Source of the DNA: Mangrovimicrobium sp033283325
Lineage (GTDB): Bacteria > Pseudomonadota > Gammaproteobacteria > Pseudomonadales > Halieaceae
Assembly: GCA_033283325.1 (NCBI GenBank)
Contig: JAWMQO010000006.1
Span: 263,456 to 327,455, forward strand
Reading direction: 5' to 3'
Length of the DNA stretch: 64,000 nt
The position numbers and the translations under genes were made by a program. This document shows, one piece after another, positions 1 to 9,305 of the stretch (positions within the stretch are counted from its first letter, which is position 1; each line of letters opens with the position of its first letter). The notes beneath the pieces were generated by a model. It worked only from the letters and a program-made list of their open reading frames with translations, was not told the origin of the DNA and did no database searches.

Positions 1-19
1 CTCACTCGGGAGCAAGATC

Positions 20-1900
20 ATGAACGTACTGACTGTCGATTCACCCTTCCAGCGCTGGCTCTACAGCGGCATGGCCAGTGCCGCGGTGCTGGTGCTCGGC
101 GTTTTTCTCGCCCTGCAACTGCCGCTCAACAAAGGTTTCGAACCCATCGAGGACCTGGAGGAGGAGGCCATTGTCGCGACACCGACCTCGCGAACAGTTG
201 AAATGAACGGTTCCGCCGAACCCCGACTCAATGAACGCCAGGTATCCGCTATGCCAGAGGTAGTCGAGGTTACGGCACCGAGTCGGCTCGACGCAGCGCC
301 GCCCAGCATGGATATGGCCGCAGAGGCGGACGCCGCCTACGCCGCGCCCGCAGCCTCGGTCGCCAAGCGCGCCCAGCTCTCAGACCTGGCGGAAATCCGC
401 GCGGCCGGGGCGCAGATGGCGGGCGCCAGCGGCGCGGTGCTACACGAGGTAGCTGAGGAAACGACTCCACCCTTCTACCGGGACAAGGGCCGTGACGCTT
501 TCGAGGAGATCGACAGCAACCCGATCAAGCGGGTCAGCGCGGAGCCGGTCTCCACCTTCTCCATCGATGTGGACACCGCCGCCTACAGCTTCGTCCGCCG
601 CCAGTTGAACCACGGCGTGCTGCCGCAGAAAAACGCGGTGCGGGTGGAAGAGATGATCAACTACTTCCCCTACCAGTACCCCCTGCCCGCCGATCGCAGC
701 CAGCCCTTCGCTACCGACGTCGCGGTCATCGACGCGCCCTGGAAGGCCGGCAACAAACTGGTACGTATCGGCATACAGGGTTACGAGATGACCGGTGCGC
801 AGCCGCGCAGCAACCTGGTCTTCCTGCTGGACGTCTCCGGCTCCATGAACAGCCCGGACAAACTGCCGCTGGTGAAACAGTCCATGAGCCTGCTGCTGTC
901 TCGCATGCAGCCGGAAGACACTGTTGCCATCGCGGTCTACGCCGGTGCCGCGGGTACTGTCCTGGAGCCCACTCCGGTGAAGGAAAAACAGAAAATCCTC
1001 GACGCCCTCGGCCGCCTGCAGGCAGGGGGCTCCACCGCCGGCGGCGCCGGCATCCAGCTGGCTTACCAACTGGCCGAGGCAAATTTCATCGAGGACGGCG
1101 TCAACCGCATCCTGCTGGCCACCGACGGTGACTTCAATGTGGGCATCCGCGATCGCGAGGAACTCAAGGGCTTCGTCGAGCGCAAGCGCGAGTCCGGCGT
1201 GTTCCTCTCAGTGCTGGGTTTCGGCCAGGGCAATTATAACGACGCCCTGATGCAGGCACTGGCCCAGAACGGCAACGGCATCGCCGCCTACATCGACACA
1301 CTGAGCGAGGCGCAGAAGGTGCTGGTAGACGAAGCCACCTCCTCCCTCTTCCCGATCGCCAAGGACGTTAAAATCCAGGTGGAGTTCAACCCGGCCACGG
1401 TCAGCGAGTACCGGCTGCTGGGCTACGAAACCCGCATCCTTGCCGAAGAGGACTTCAACAACGACGCAGTGGATGCCGGCGACATCGGCGCCGGGCACAG
1501 TGTGACCGCGCTGTATGAAATCACTCCCGTCGGCAGCGACAGTGGCGTGTTCGCCAACTCCCGCTACACCGAATCAAGCGCCAGGCCCGACGCGGGCAAG
1601 GCCGGCGAGTACGGCTTCCTCAAGCTGCGCTACAAGCTGCCGGAGGAAAGCGAGTCGAAGCTGGTCAGCCAGCCGATCGGGATCGCGCAGACCAGCGACG
1701 CGACTGCCCTGCGGGAAACCCGCTTCGCCGCGGCGGTAGCCGGCTTCGCCGAGTTGCTGCGCGGCGGCAAGTACAGCGGCGACTGGACCTACGCCGACGT
1801 GCTGGCGCTGGCCCAGGCCAATCGCGGCGACGATCCCTACGGCTACCGCGCCGAGTTCGTCGGGCTGGTGCGCGCGGCAGAAATCGCCGACGCGATGTAA
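20..1900 (+). CDS. vWA domain membrane protein, YfbK-like (DUF3520)
   Basis: Predicted membrane-anchored von Willebrand factor A protein of 626 aa; its cellular role is not established. A single hydrophobic segment lies at about residues 14-34, followed by an Ala/Pro/Glu-rich linker to about 165. Next come the YfbK-type N-terminal domain (FSIDVDTAAYSFVRR, about 180-195) and a vWA domain from about 263, with an intact MIDAS start (DVSGS near 271). The C-terminal third from about 445 matches the layout of DUF3520. The ATG follows GGGAGCAAG. An open frame from the window edge ends with a TGA that overlaps this ATG, so translational coupling to an off-window gene is likely (inference). A hairpin terminator follows the gene. 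Confidence 0.85.
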   Translation: MNVLTVDSPFQRWLYSGMASAAVLVLGVFLALQLPLNKGFEPIEDLEEEAIVATPTSRTVEMNGSAEPRLNERQVSAMPEVVEVTAPSRLDAAPPSMDMAAEADAAYAAPAASVAKRAQLSDLAEIRAAGAQMAGASGAVLHEVAEETTPPFYRDKGRDAFEEIDSNPIKRVSAEPVSTFSIDVDTAAYSFVRRQLNHGVLPQKNAVRVEEMINYFPYQYPLPADRSQPFATDVAVIDAPWKAGNKLVRIGIQGYEMTGAQPRSNLVFLLDVSGSMNSPDKLPLVKQSMSLLLSRMQPEDTVAIAVYAGAAGTVLEPTPVKEKQKILDALGRLQAGGSTAGGAGIQLAYQLAEANFIEDGVNRILLATDGDFNVGIRDREELKGFVERKRESGVFLSVLGFGQGNYNDALMQALAQNGNGIAAYIDTLSEAQKVLVDEATSSLFPIAKDVKIQVEFNPATVSEYRLLGYETRILAEEDFNNDAVDAGDIGAGHSVTALYEITPVGSDSGVFANSRYTESSARPDAGKAGEYGFLKLRYKLPEESESKLVSQPIGIAQTSDATALRETRFAAAVAGFAELLRGGKYSGDWTYADVLALAQANRGDDPYGYRAEFVGLVRAAEIADAM

Positions 1901-1941
1901 ACCCCTCGCAAACCGGCCCTGCCTACAGGGCGATCCCAACA

Positions 1942-1979
1942 GAAAAGCCCCCGGTATCCAGAAGAAACCGGGGGCTTTT
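1942..1979. terminator. Bidirectional intrinsic terminator
   Basis: An inverted repeat AAAAGCCCCCGGT / ACCGGGGGCTTTT surrounds a short loop. It has A-tract and T-tract flanks on both sides, so it can work in both directions. It sits between the convergent vWA gene and nuclease gene. Confidence 0.85.
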
Positions 1980-1990
1980 GGCGTATTAGC

Positions 1991-4597
1991 TCAGGGGGAC
2001 CCGAACAGGGAGTAGAGCACGCACTCGGCGGCACCGGCGAAGCCGCTGCCGTCCGCCCGGCGCAGTTCCTGCCACTGGTGCTGCGCGCAATCCTGCGGAT
2101 CCAGGGGTTCGACGATCAACTGCAGCCCGACGACGATCGGGTCGTGATCCGAGCTGCGGAACTCGTTGGCCTCGAACAGCGCCTGCTGGGCGGCCTTCTT
2201 GAAGCTGGTGTCGTAGTCGAGGAGATCCGGCTCGTCGGCGTTGATGTGCCAGGCTGCCACGCCGGTAACCTGGTGAGCCAGCAGGCTATTTGCCATGGCG
2301 TAGTCGAGATAGCCGAACTGGCCATCGAAGACATAGTTGTAGGCATATTCACCCGCGAACTGGCCGAGCAGATCGACATAACCTTCGGAAAGAAGTGCCG
2401 CAATCGGGTCTTCCTTGTCGTAAGAGTTGAGGTCACCGAGGATCAGGAAGTCACCGTCAGCACTGCCGGTAGGCGCGGTAGTGAGCCAGTTGGCAAGCAC
2501 CTGTGCTGCATCACTACGGGTGGCGTTGCAGTTACCCTGGCCATCGCCGATATCGGGATCGCCGATATCCTCGCAGTCGGAGCCCTTCGACTTGAAGTGA
2601 TTGACCACCGCCGTGAAGGTGCCGCCGTTTGTATCGGCAAAGGTCTGGGCCAGGGCCGGGCGGTTCTTGTCGTCGATGAAGTCGGGGGCGAAGCCGCTGT
2701 CCAGCACGGCGGGGGCGCCCAGGGGTGACACCTGCGCGGGCTGGTAGACGAAGCCGACCCGGATGGCGTCACCGCCGATCTCGTCGCTCTCGATGGCGGC
2801 ATAGGCGCCCTCACCCACGGCCTCATTGAGACCTGCCACCAGGTCATCGATGGCTGCGCCATTGTTCTCGATTTCTATCAGGCCGACCACGTCGGCATCG
2901 AGCTTGGCGAGGGCGGCGATGATCTTGCTGCGCTGGCGCTCGAACTCGCCGGCGTTGTCCGCGCCGCGGCAGCCGAGATCCGCTGCAGGGCCGCAGATAG
3001 CGCCAGCGTCATCCAGGGTAGTGAAGTAATTGAGCACGTTGAAGGCCGCGACCTTGAGGCTGCCGCCCACGGCGGGGGCCGATGCCGGCCGCGGGTTACT
3101 GGCGGTATACACGGCGGGGCCCGTGGGCTGGATGCGGTAGAGGCCGAAGGCGTAGTACATCACGCCGTCCACGTCGCTCACCGTATCGCCTCCGCGGAAG
3201 CGGTTCTCCAGGCTGAACTCCGCGCCGTTGGGGTGGATCGCCGGATCGGGATTCTGGCTGGTGCGGCCATCGTCCAGGGTGATGCGCGAGCGCAGGTTGA
3301 GGTCCAGTCGCTCCAGGTAACCGTTGGATCCCGGCTGTTCTACAGCTGTCGGGGTCATCGGCCGCGCCTCGCCTGCCAGTGGCAGGGCCAGGACGATCTC
3401 GCCGAAGCGGTCGTAGTCGAAGTACTCGCTGATCACCAGGGACTGGGGCATGGCGATCCGCATGCCTTCCACCGCCTCGAAGGCGCTGTCGTCAACGACC
3501 GGGAGTTCGAGGGTCGCGGCGCTCGGCAGGGTTACGCCGGAAGCCAGTACCTCGACTTCGCTGGCAGTTATTTCCGTCAGGCCATTGAACTCGGAGACCA
3601 CGCCGCTGACCCGCAGCTGGTCACCGGGGTTCACGTCCACCGCACCACCCGGGTAGTAGACGAAAATACCCTCCGAAGTCGCGCTGTCGCCGTCGGCGTC
3701 GCCGTCCTCTTCCTGCAGGAAGAAGCCGTTCAGGTTACCGCTGTCTGCAGAAGCATTGTTCTGGAAGTCGCCGACGACCACCGCCTCGACGATGACCTGC
3801 GGGTTATCCAGCAATGGCGAGACTTCTCCCGGGCCCTGGATTTCGTGGATAAGGGTCAGCGCCGGGGGTTCCACACCGCCCTCGAAGCCACTGAGCACCT
3901 TCAGGTTCTGGAAGGCGAAGGCCTCGTCGTTGCCGTTGGTATCCGCGCTGAGGGTCAACAGCAGCGAACTGCCCTCCCCTTCCACGCCCGCGCGCAACTC
4001 CTGCATGACATTACTCAGGAGCACACCGTTGGCCAGCATCGGGTCGTTGAGCAGGATCTCGGCCCCGCCTGCGAGCTGGTAGACCTGGCTGCCGCTTTCA
4101 TCCACCGAATTGCTGAACAGCAGCTGGGGGTCACCACCATCAATCGATGCGGTCCAGGTGAAGGTATCGGTACTCTCGAAGTCGCCCATGGCGCCCATGT
4201 CGATACTCACCCCGAGCCCGCTCGCGCCGCTGATATCGAACTCCCAGGTGGCGATGACCTCACCGCCGGGATTATCGGTATTGTCGGTGTCGGCGAGGCC
4301 GAAAAATTCATGCTGGTTATTGTCGTCGATGATACCCAGTTGATCGGCGGGATAGCTCAGCAGGCTGTCGTCGACGAGCGCAAAGGGGATGCTGCCGGAG
4401 ACATTGCGCCGGTATTTCTGCGCCCCGTCGGCAGGGCTGGAAAAGGCCCCGGCAAAGCTGTTGTTGTGGGCGATCAGCTTGCTACTGCTGCTGTCGACCA
4501 TATCCCAGGCGATCGGGGTTTCCACCGCAAGGGCGGGGATGGCCGGCAAGAGCAGCGCGGCGAGACCGGCGGGCAGATGGCGCGGGCATTCGAGCAT
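1991..4597 (-). CDS. ExeM/NucH-family extracellular endonuclease
   Basis: Secreted nuclease of 868 aa, expected to degrade extracellular DNA as ExeM/NucH proteins do. A signal peptide precedes an N-terminal beta-rich region (about 25-240) rich in Asp/Gly. An OB-fold-like segment follows (about 250-350), then a C-terminal endonuclease/exonuclease/phosphatase domain from about 510. Visible signature elements are VAAFNVLNYF, ADVVGLIEIEN, ILGDLNSYD and the final SSDHDPIVVGL, which supplies the catalytic Asp-His. The start at 4597 is preferred over an in-frame start at 4630 because GGGAGA lies just upstream and the signal peptide then begins correctly (MLECPRHLPAGLAALLLPA). It is convergent with the vWA gene. 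Secretion to the medium is inferred from the family. Confidence 0.88.
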   Translation of the reverse strand: MLECPRHLPAGLAALLLPAIPALAVETPIAWDMVDSSSSKLIAHNNSFAGAFSSPADGAQKYRRNVSGSIPFALVDDSLLSYPADQLGIIDDNNQHEFFGLADTDNTDNPGGEVIATWEFDISGASGLGVSIDMGAMGDFESTDTFTWTASIDGGDPQLLFSNSVDESGSQVYQLAGGAEILLNDPMLANGVLLSNVMQELRAGVEGEGSSLLLTLSADTNGNDEAFAFQNLKVLSGFEGGVEPPALTLIHEIQGPGEVSPLLDNPQVIVEAVVVGDFQNNASADSGNLNGFFLQEEDGDADGDSATSEGIFVYYPGGAVDVNPGDQLRVSGVVSEFNGLTEITASEVEVLASGVTLPSAATLELPVVDDSAFEAVEGMRIAMPQSLVISEYFDYDRFGEIVLALPLAGEARPMTPTAVEQPGSNGYLERLDLNLRSRITLDDGRTSQNPDPAIHPNGAEFSLENRFRGGDTVSDVDGVMYYAFGLYRIQPTGPAVYTASNPRPASAPAVGGSLKVAAFNVLNYFTTLDDAGAICGPAADLGCRGADNAGEFERQRSKIIAALAKLDADVVGLIEIENNGAAIDDLVAGLNEAVGEGAYAAIESDEIGGDAIRVGFVYQPAQVSPLGAPAVLDSGFAPDFIDDKNRPALAQTFADTNGGTFTAVVNHFKSKGSDCEDIGDPDIGDGQGNCNATRSDAAQVLANWLTTAPTGSADGDFLILGDLNSYDKEDPIAALLSEGYVDLLGQFAGEYAYNYVFDGQFGYLDYAMANSLLAHQVTGVAAWHINADEPDLLDYDTSFKKAAQQALFEANEFRSSDHDPIVVGLQLIVEPLDPQDCAQHQWQELRRADGSGFAGAAECVLYSLFGSP

Positions 4598-4742
4598 GGG
4601 GTATTCTCCCTGAGCAATAAAGGAAACCACGCTACGCAGGCCCGGTGACGATAATATGAAAGCTGGATGTTGATTTGATTGCGATTAGCTTACAGCTGCC
4701 GCCACTGCATGGTCGCGAATTTGCCGACAGGAGGCCGCGGGA

Positions 4743-5255
4743 ATGCCAGGAGCCGGATTGGCCAACAGAGTAATGATCACAGTGTTCGCCCTGCTCGCCG
4801 CCATGCCCGGGCAGCTCGCGGCACAAACCACAAGCGAAGGAAACAAGGAAAACCCGATGCCCGATATCATCGCCCTGACCCGTTCCTGGCTGGAAGTTTT
4901 CCCCGAGGGAAATTTCGAGGATTTCCCCGGTGAAGTGGCCGACGACTTTCTACTGCGCCTGCCCTTCATGCCCCCCGGCGCCACCACCGACTACCGCGGG
5001 CGGGAGTACGCCCAGGGCGTACTGCAGCGCAGTGCCGAATCGCGATCGAAGCTGGCATTCACCGACATCCGGATTCTGCGCACGGAGGACCCGGAACTGG
5101 TGCTGACCACCGCACGCGGCTCGGCGACAATGAACAACGGTAATACCTATAGCAACGAGTACATCATGCTGACGCGCATCCGCGGCGATGTAGTACTGGA
5201 ACACATCGAATACCTGAACCCCATCGCCGTGATCGAATCGATGCGGGAAGAGTGA
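4743..5255 (+). CDS. NTF2-like (SnoaL-type) protein with N-terminal hydrophobic segment
   Basis: A 170-aa protein whose region from about 40 to 165 looks like a nuclear transport factor 2/SnoaL fold: an N-terminal helical part (IIALTRSWLEVFPEGNFEDF), then alternating strands ending HIEYLNPIAVIESM. Such folds bind small ligands or act as isomerases; the substrate here cannot be read. Residues about 10-28 are hydrophobic and end in LAAQ, giving a plausible signal peptide if the first ATG is used. A second possible start lies at the MPDII residue (about residue 39) and would make a cytoplasmic protein. It lies 45 bp upstream of the proton ATPase gene, and the two could be co-transcribed. Confidence 0.7.
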   Translation: MPGAGLANRVMITVFALLAAMPGQLAAQTTSEGNKENPMPDIIALTRSWLEVFPEGNFEDFPGEVADDFLLRLPFMPPGATTDYRGREYAQGVLQRSAESRSKLAFTDIRILRTEDPELVLTTARGSATMNNGNTYSNEYIMLTRIRGDVVLEHIEYLNPIAVIESMREE

Positions 5256-5300
5256 TCACGGCCCTAACTGGACTCGAGTCTCCAAGCAGGTCTATTGCAA

Positions 5301-7682
5301 ATGAGTCAGGCAAGTCAGGCACTGGAAACCAATCTCGAAACTGGCCTGGAAGAGTCCGAGGCGGCGAGGCGCCTGCAGTCGCACGGTGCGAATGCCCTGG
5401 AAGAGACGCGGGTCAGTCCACTGCGTCGCTTCATGTCATTCTTCTGGGGGCCGATACCCTGGATGATCGAAATTGCCGCCGTGCTCTCGGCCAGCGTCCA
5501 GCACTGGGAAGACTTCATCATCATCGCCTTCATGCTCCTGCTCAACGCAGGGGTCGGGTTCTGGGAGGAGTTCAAGGCCGATAACGCCATAGCCGCACTC
5601 AAGCAGACCATGGCCCCGCGGGCCAGGGTTCTGCGCAGCGGCAACTGGCGCGACCTGCCGGCTGCGGAACTGGTGCAGGGCGACGTGGTGTTCCTGCGCC
5701 TGGGCAATATCGTGCCCGCCGACGTACAACTGGTGTCCGGCGAGTACCTGAGCGTCGACCAGTCGGCCCTCACCGGCGAATCGCTCCCGGTGGACAAGAA
5801 AGCCGGGGACACCGCCTATTCTGGCTCCATCATCAAACTGGGGGAGATGCAGGCGCTGGTAACAGCGACCGGAGCCGACACCTATTTCGGGCGCACGGCA
5901 CACCTGGTGGAAAGCGCCGGCAACAAGTCGCACTTCCAGCAGGCCGTCCTGCGCATCGGCAATTTCCTCATCCTCATGACGCTCGGCCTGATCGCAGTCA
6001 TTCTGCTGGCCGCTTTCTTACGCCGCGAACCACTGGTCGATACGCTGCTGTTTGCGCTCATCCTGACCGTCGCCGCGATACCGGTTGCGCTACCTGCCGT
6101 ATTGTCAGTGACCATGGCGGTGGGCGCCTCACGACTGGCGACGATGAAGGCTATCGTTTCGCGCCTGGTATCCATCGAGGAGATCGCCGGCCTCGATATT
6201 CTGTGTGCCGACAAGACCGGCACCCTGACCCGCAACCAGCTGGCCCTGGGCGAGCCGAAGCTGCTTCACGCCGGGAATGAGAGAGAAATCATACTCGCCG
6301 CGGCGCTGGCGTCCGACCGCGAGAGCCCGGATGCGATCGACCAGGCGATTCTCGAGGGCATGAAGGACCAGGACGATCTCGGGGCTTACCGGCTTACCCG
6401 TTTTGTCGCCTTCGACCCGGTGCGCAAGCGCAGTGAGGCAGAGCTTAGCGGCCCCGAAGGCACATTTCGCGTCGCCAAGGGGGCACCGCAGGTCATACTG
6501 CAATTGACCAATGCGGATGCTGCCACCCGGGAGCGCAGCGAAGCGTTCACCAATGAAATGGCAGGCAGCGGTTACCGGACTCTGGCTGTCGCGCGAAGCG
6601 GTACGGACGGCGTATGGCATCACCTCGGGCTACTGCCCTTGTACGACCCACCCCGGGCGGATTCCCGAGCCACCATCGAGGAGGCGCAATCGATGGGCGT
6701 CGATATCCGGCTGGTAACCGGTGACCATATCGCCATCGCTCGGCAAACCTGTCGGGAACTGGGACTCGGCTCGAATATTGTCGCCGCCAGCGATGCCTTC
6801 AGCGAAGAGGACCAGAAATACCACGGCCCCGATTTTTCCACCGTCGATGGTTTTGCCCAGGTTTTCCCTGAACACAAATACCAGATAGTTCGCGAGTTAC
6901 AGGATCTCGACCACATCGTGGGCATGACCGGCGATGGCGTCAACGACGCTCCCGCGCTGAAACAGGCGGACGTGGGCATTGCGGTGAGCGGCGCAACCGA
7001 CGCCGCACGCGCCGCGGCGGACCTGGTGCTCACCGGCGAAGGCCTGGGCGTGATCACCCGGGCCATCGAGGAGTCGCGGCGGATTTTCGAGCGGATGACC
7101 AGCTACGCGATTTTCAGGATCTCGGAAACCATACGCGTGCTGCTGGTGATGGCGCTGTCCATCCTGGCCTTCAATTTCTATCCGGTCACACCGGTGATGA
7201 TCATCCTGCTGGCGATACTCAACGATTTCCCGATCATGATGATCGCCTATGACAATGCGCCGGTCGCCAGACGACCGGTGCGCTGGGACATGCACCGCGT
7301 GCTGACGCTCAGCGTGGTGCTCGGTTGCATGGGCGTGCTGTCGACCTTCCTGCTGTTCTGGTTCCTGCAGGAGGTGCTCGGTCTGCCGCAGGAAGAGATG
7401 CAGACGCTCATATTCCTGAAATTGCTGGTCGCCGGGCACCTGACCATCTACCTGACCCGCAACACCGGGAAAATCTGGGACCGGCCCTGGCCCAGCTGGA
7501 AGCTGCTGGTGGCGACCGAAACGACCCAGGTGCTGGGTACCCTGGCCGCGGTATACGGCTGGTTCGTAACCCCGATCAGCTGGCCGCAGGCCCTGATGAT
7601 CTGGGCTTACGCCCTGGCCTGGTTCGGGATCAACAGCGTGGTGAAAATCCATGCCTACCGCCTCACGCGGCGGGCGCACTGA
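5301..7682 (+). CDS. P-type proton-efflux ATPase (type IIIA)
   Basis: Inner-membrane cation pump of 793 aa resembling plasma-membrane H+-ATPases. The order is standard: cytoplasmic N-terminus, two membrane helices (about 50-95), actuator domain with TGES near 160, two more helices (about 215-265), then the phosphorylation motif DKTGT near 303. The nucleotide-binding domain and hinge GDGVNDAP near 543 follow, with a C-terminal set of about six helices. It lacks the heavy-metal-binding N-terminal domain and CPC motif of metal pumps, and the short length fits type IIIA. Proton as the ion is inferred from family resemblance. ATG 5301 is preferred to the TTG at 5295. It probably exports protons for pH homeostasis. 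Confidence 0.85.
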   Translation: MSQASQALETNLETGLEESEAARRLQSHGANALEETRVSPLRRFMSFFWGPIPWMIEIAAVLSASVQHWEDFIIIAFMLLLNAGVGFWEEFKADNAIAALKQTMAPRARVLRSGNWRDLPAAELVQGDVVFLRLGNIVPADVQLVSGEYLSVDQSALTGESLPVDKKAGDTAYSGSIIKLGEMQALVTATGADTYFGRTAHLVESAGNKSHFQQAVLRIGNFLILMTLGLIAVILLAAFLRREPLVDTLLFALILTVAAIPVALPAVLSVTMAVGASRLATMKAIVSRLVSIEEIAGLDILCADKTGTLTRNQLALGEPKLLHAGNEREIILAAALASDRESPDAIDQAILEGMKDQDDLGAYRLTRFVAFDPVRKRSEAELSGPEGTFRVAKGAPQVILQLTNADAATRERSEAFTNEMAGSGYRTLAVARSGTDGVWHHLGLLPLYDPPRADSRATIEEAQSMGVDIRLVTGDHIAIARQTCRELGLGSNIVAASDAFSEEDQKYHGPDFSTVDGFAQVFPEHKYQIVRELQDLDHIVGMTGDGVNDAPALKQADVGIAVSGATDAARAAADLVLTGEGLGVITRAIEESRRIFERMTSYAIFRISETIRVLLVMALSILAFNFYPVTPVMIILLAILNDFPIMMIAYDNAPVARRPVRWDMHRVLTLSVVLGCMGVLSTFLLFWFLQEVLGLPQEEMQTLIFLKLLVAGHLTIYLTRNTGKIWDRPWPSWKLLVATETTQVLGTLAAVYGWFVTPISWPQALMIWAYALAWFGINSVVKIHAYRLTRRAH

Positions 7683-7732
7683 CAGGCTCGCCCGCCTCCC
7701 GGGCGATTCAGCACCGGGGGACAGCGGACGGG

Positions 7733-8719
7733 CTAGGGCGAATGGCGCGGGCCGTCCTGCCGCTCCCTGATTTCAGCCAGGGTCTGTTCCAGGTAGGCGT
7801 TGCTGCCACCGGCTTCACGCAGGCCCCGAGCAGCGATCGACAGCGCCTGTTCCAGCTCTCCCCGCTGCAGCAGCAGGCTGGCGAGATTGTTGTAGGCGGG
7901 CAGGTAGCCGGGAAACGCCTCCAGCAGAGCCTGGTACTGGGCCAGGGCTGCGGCCTCGTCGCCAGTGCGGTAGCTGGCATTCGCCGCACCCATGCGCATA
8001 TCGGGCTCCTCCGGCCAGGCCTCCACACCCGCCCGCCACACCGCTGCCTGGTTCTTGACCGGCCGGGTTTCTTCCAGCGCGGCGGCGGCCTTGAAATAGC
8101 TTGCCGCATCATCCCGGTAGGGCAATTCACCGGGAACCAGCGTCACCATGCCCCAGTAGGCCGAGCGCGCCCAGGTCTGCTCAAAGGTACCCATGGCCAC
8201 CCGGTAGTTCTCGATTTCCCCGGAGTGCAGGAGAATCGCCTCGTCCACCAGGTCATAACCGACCACCACCGCGTAATGCCAGACCGGATACCAGTCGGGA
8301 CCAAGGTTCTGCAAAACCAGCACGGGTTCGCCGCTGTCGACCCAGGCAAGCAGGGCCTGCAGGCTTGGCGAGACGGGCAGGGCCAGGCGCCCGTGCCTGC
8401 GCGCGGACGCCAGCATTTCTACCTGGAAGGAACCCTGGCGCGCCGGCACATACACCTCCGCGACCAGTTCTTCCGGGCGCAGGGAAAGACCGCTGTGGGA
8501 CAGGGCCATGGCCAGTGCAGCGGGGCCGCACTGGTATTCGTCCTGGGCGAAGAAGGGTATGTCATCCAGGTGGCGCGCAGCGGCAATTCCACTGGGCGGC
8601 ATCGCCAGCAAGGCGCGAGTCTGTGGCGGCGTGGCGCAGGCGCTGAGCAGGAACATGACGCAGCTGACCAGCGCCAGGGCGCAGCGGCGGCCCGGGCTTT
8701 GGTGGATCGCAAGTTTCAT
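7733..8719 (-). CDS. PA2778-family lipoprotein: C39-like cysteine peptidase plus TPR
   Basis: Lipoprotein of 328 aa; the lipobox LLSAC puts the lipidated Cys at residue 28. A papain-like C39-type domain follows (about 50-185), with the presumed nucleophile in YQCGPAAL (Cys64) and a His in VWHYAVVVGYD (His148). The C-terminal 130 residues form tetratricopeptide-like helices (for example ALAQYQALLEAFPGYLPAYN). The ATG at 8719 gives a proper lipoprotein signal; an in-frame GTG at 8764 would add 15 residues and has no better ribosome site. The gene follows the PA2779-type gene, the arrangement known from Pseudomonas, and the two probably form an envelope module. The target of the peptidase is unknown. 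Confidence 0.85.
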   Translation of the reverse strand: MKLAIHQSPGRRCALALVSCVMFLLSACATPPQTRALLAMPPSGIAAARHLDDIPFFAQDEYQCGPAALAMALSHSGLSLRPEELVAEVYVPARQGSFQVEMLASARRHGRLALPVSPSLQALLAWVDSGEPVLVLQNLGPDWYPVWHYAVVVGYDLVDEAILLHSGEIENYRVAMGTFEQTWARSAYWGMVTLVPGELPYRDDAASYFKAAAALEETRPVKNQAAVWRAGVEAWPEEPDMRMGAANASYRTGDEAAALAQYQALLEAFPGYLPAYNNLASLLLQRGELEQALSIAARGLREAGGSNAYLEQTLAEIRERQDGPRHSP

Positions 8720-8778
8720 GCGGAGGGTGCGCCCGGCCGGGACGCTATGCGCTGGCCGGGTCACATTCAGAGTGTTGG

Positions 8779-9165
8779 CTAGATTTTCGGGAAGATGTCG
8801 ATGGCGCCGACGATTTCCAGCAGGATCAGGATAATCAGTACCAGGGCGATGGTGCCCAGTACGCCACTACCCGCCGGCAGTGAATCCAGCTTGCCGTTGA
8901 TCTGGGAAATCTCGGCGCTGGTGAGATTGTTGATGCGCTGTTCGACATCGCCGGGATCGACTCCCATGGATACCATCTGGGTGCGGATATCATCGCGCAT
9001 CACGCGGTCGCGCAACTGGTCGCGATCTGCCTGCAGGGACTGTTGCGCCGCGATGTCCTGTGAACTCAGCATGGCGGCGTAGGCAGGGGCCTGCAGGCAG
9101 GTCGTGGTAAAAGCGACGACCAGAAACATGGCGATAAAGGAATTTGCCGGTTTACGGGTATACAT
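8779..9165 (-). CDS. PA2779-family small envelope protein
   Basis: Protein of 128 aa with a signal peptide (FIAMFLVVAFTTTCLQAPAYA), a charged helical middle region (about 35-95, including RDRVMRDDIRTQMVSMGVDP), and a C-terminal transmembrane helix (GTIALVLIILILLEIVGAI). This matches the PA2779 family, which is regularly found beside a PA2778-type peptidase as it is here. The start at 9165 is chosen because AGGAGA lies seven bases upstream; the frame extends to 9213 without a ribosome site. Function is unknown; the stereotyped pairing suggests it is the partner or anchor of the downstream peptidase (inference). Confidence 0.82.
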   Translation of the reverse strand: MYTRKPANSFIAMFLVVAFTTTCLQAPAYAAMLSSQDIAAQQSLQADRDQLRDRVMRDDIRTQMVSMGVDPGDVEQRINNLTSAEISQINGKLDSLPAGSGVLGTIALVLIILILLEIVGAIDIFPKI

Positions 9166-9305
9166 GTTTTGTCTCCTGGGTTGGCTGAGTTGTAACACTT
9201 TCGATATTAGCAAAGTCGCGGTCGGGGTCAGTGGTAGTATTTCATTGACTCACCCCGGGGGAGTGCTTTTTACGGTAATTTTGGGGTGTGCAGAGTAAAG
9301 AATTG

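Noticed and set aside
7325..8782. Long frame overlapping the ATPase end and the PA2778 gene
   Set aside because: It covers two recognised genes in other frames and shows no domain; explained by high GC content.
9248..9271. Hairpin with T-run (ACTCACCCC...GAGTGCTTTTT) as a plus-strand terminator
   Set aside because: No plus-strand gene lies upstream and the T-run is on the wrong side for the Bat operon.
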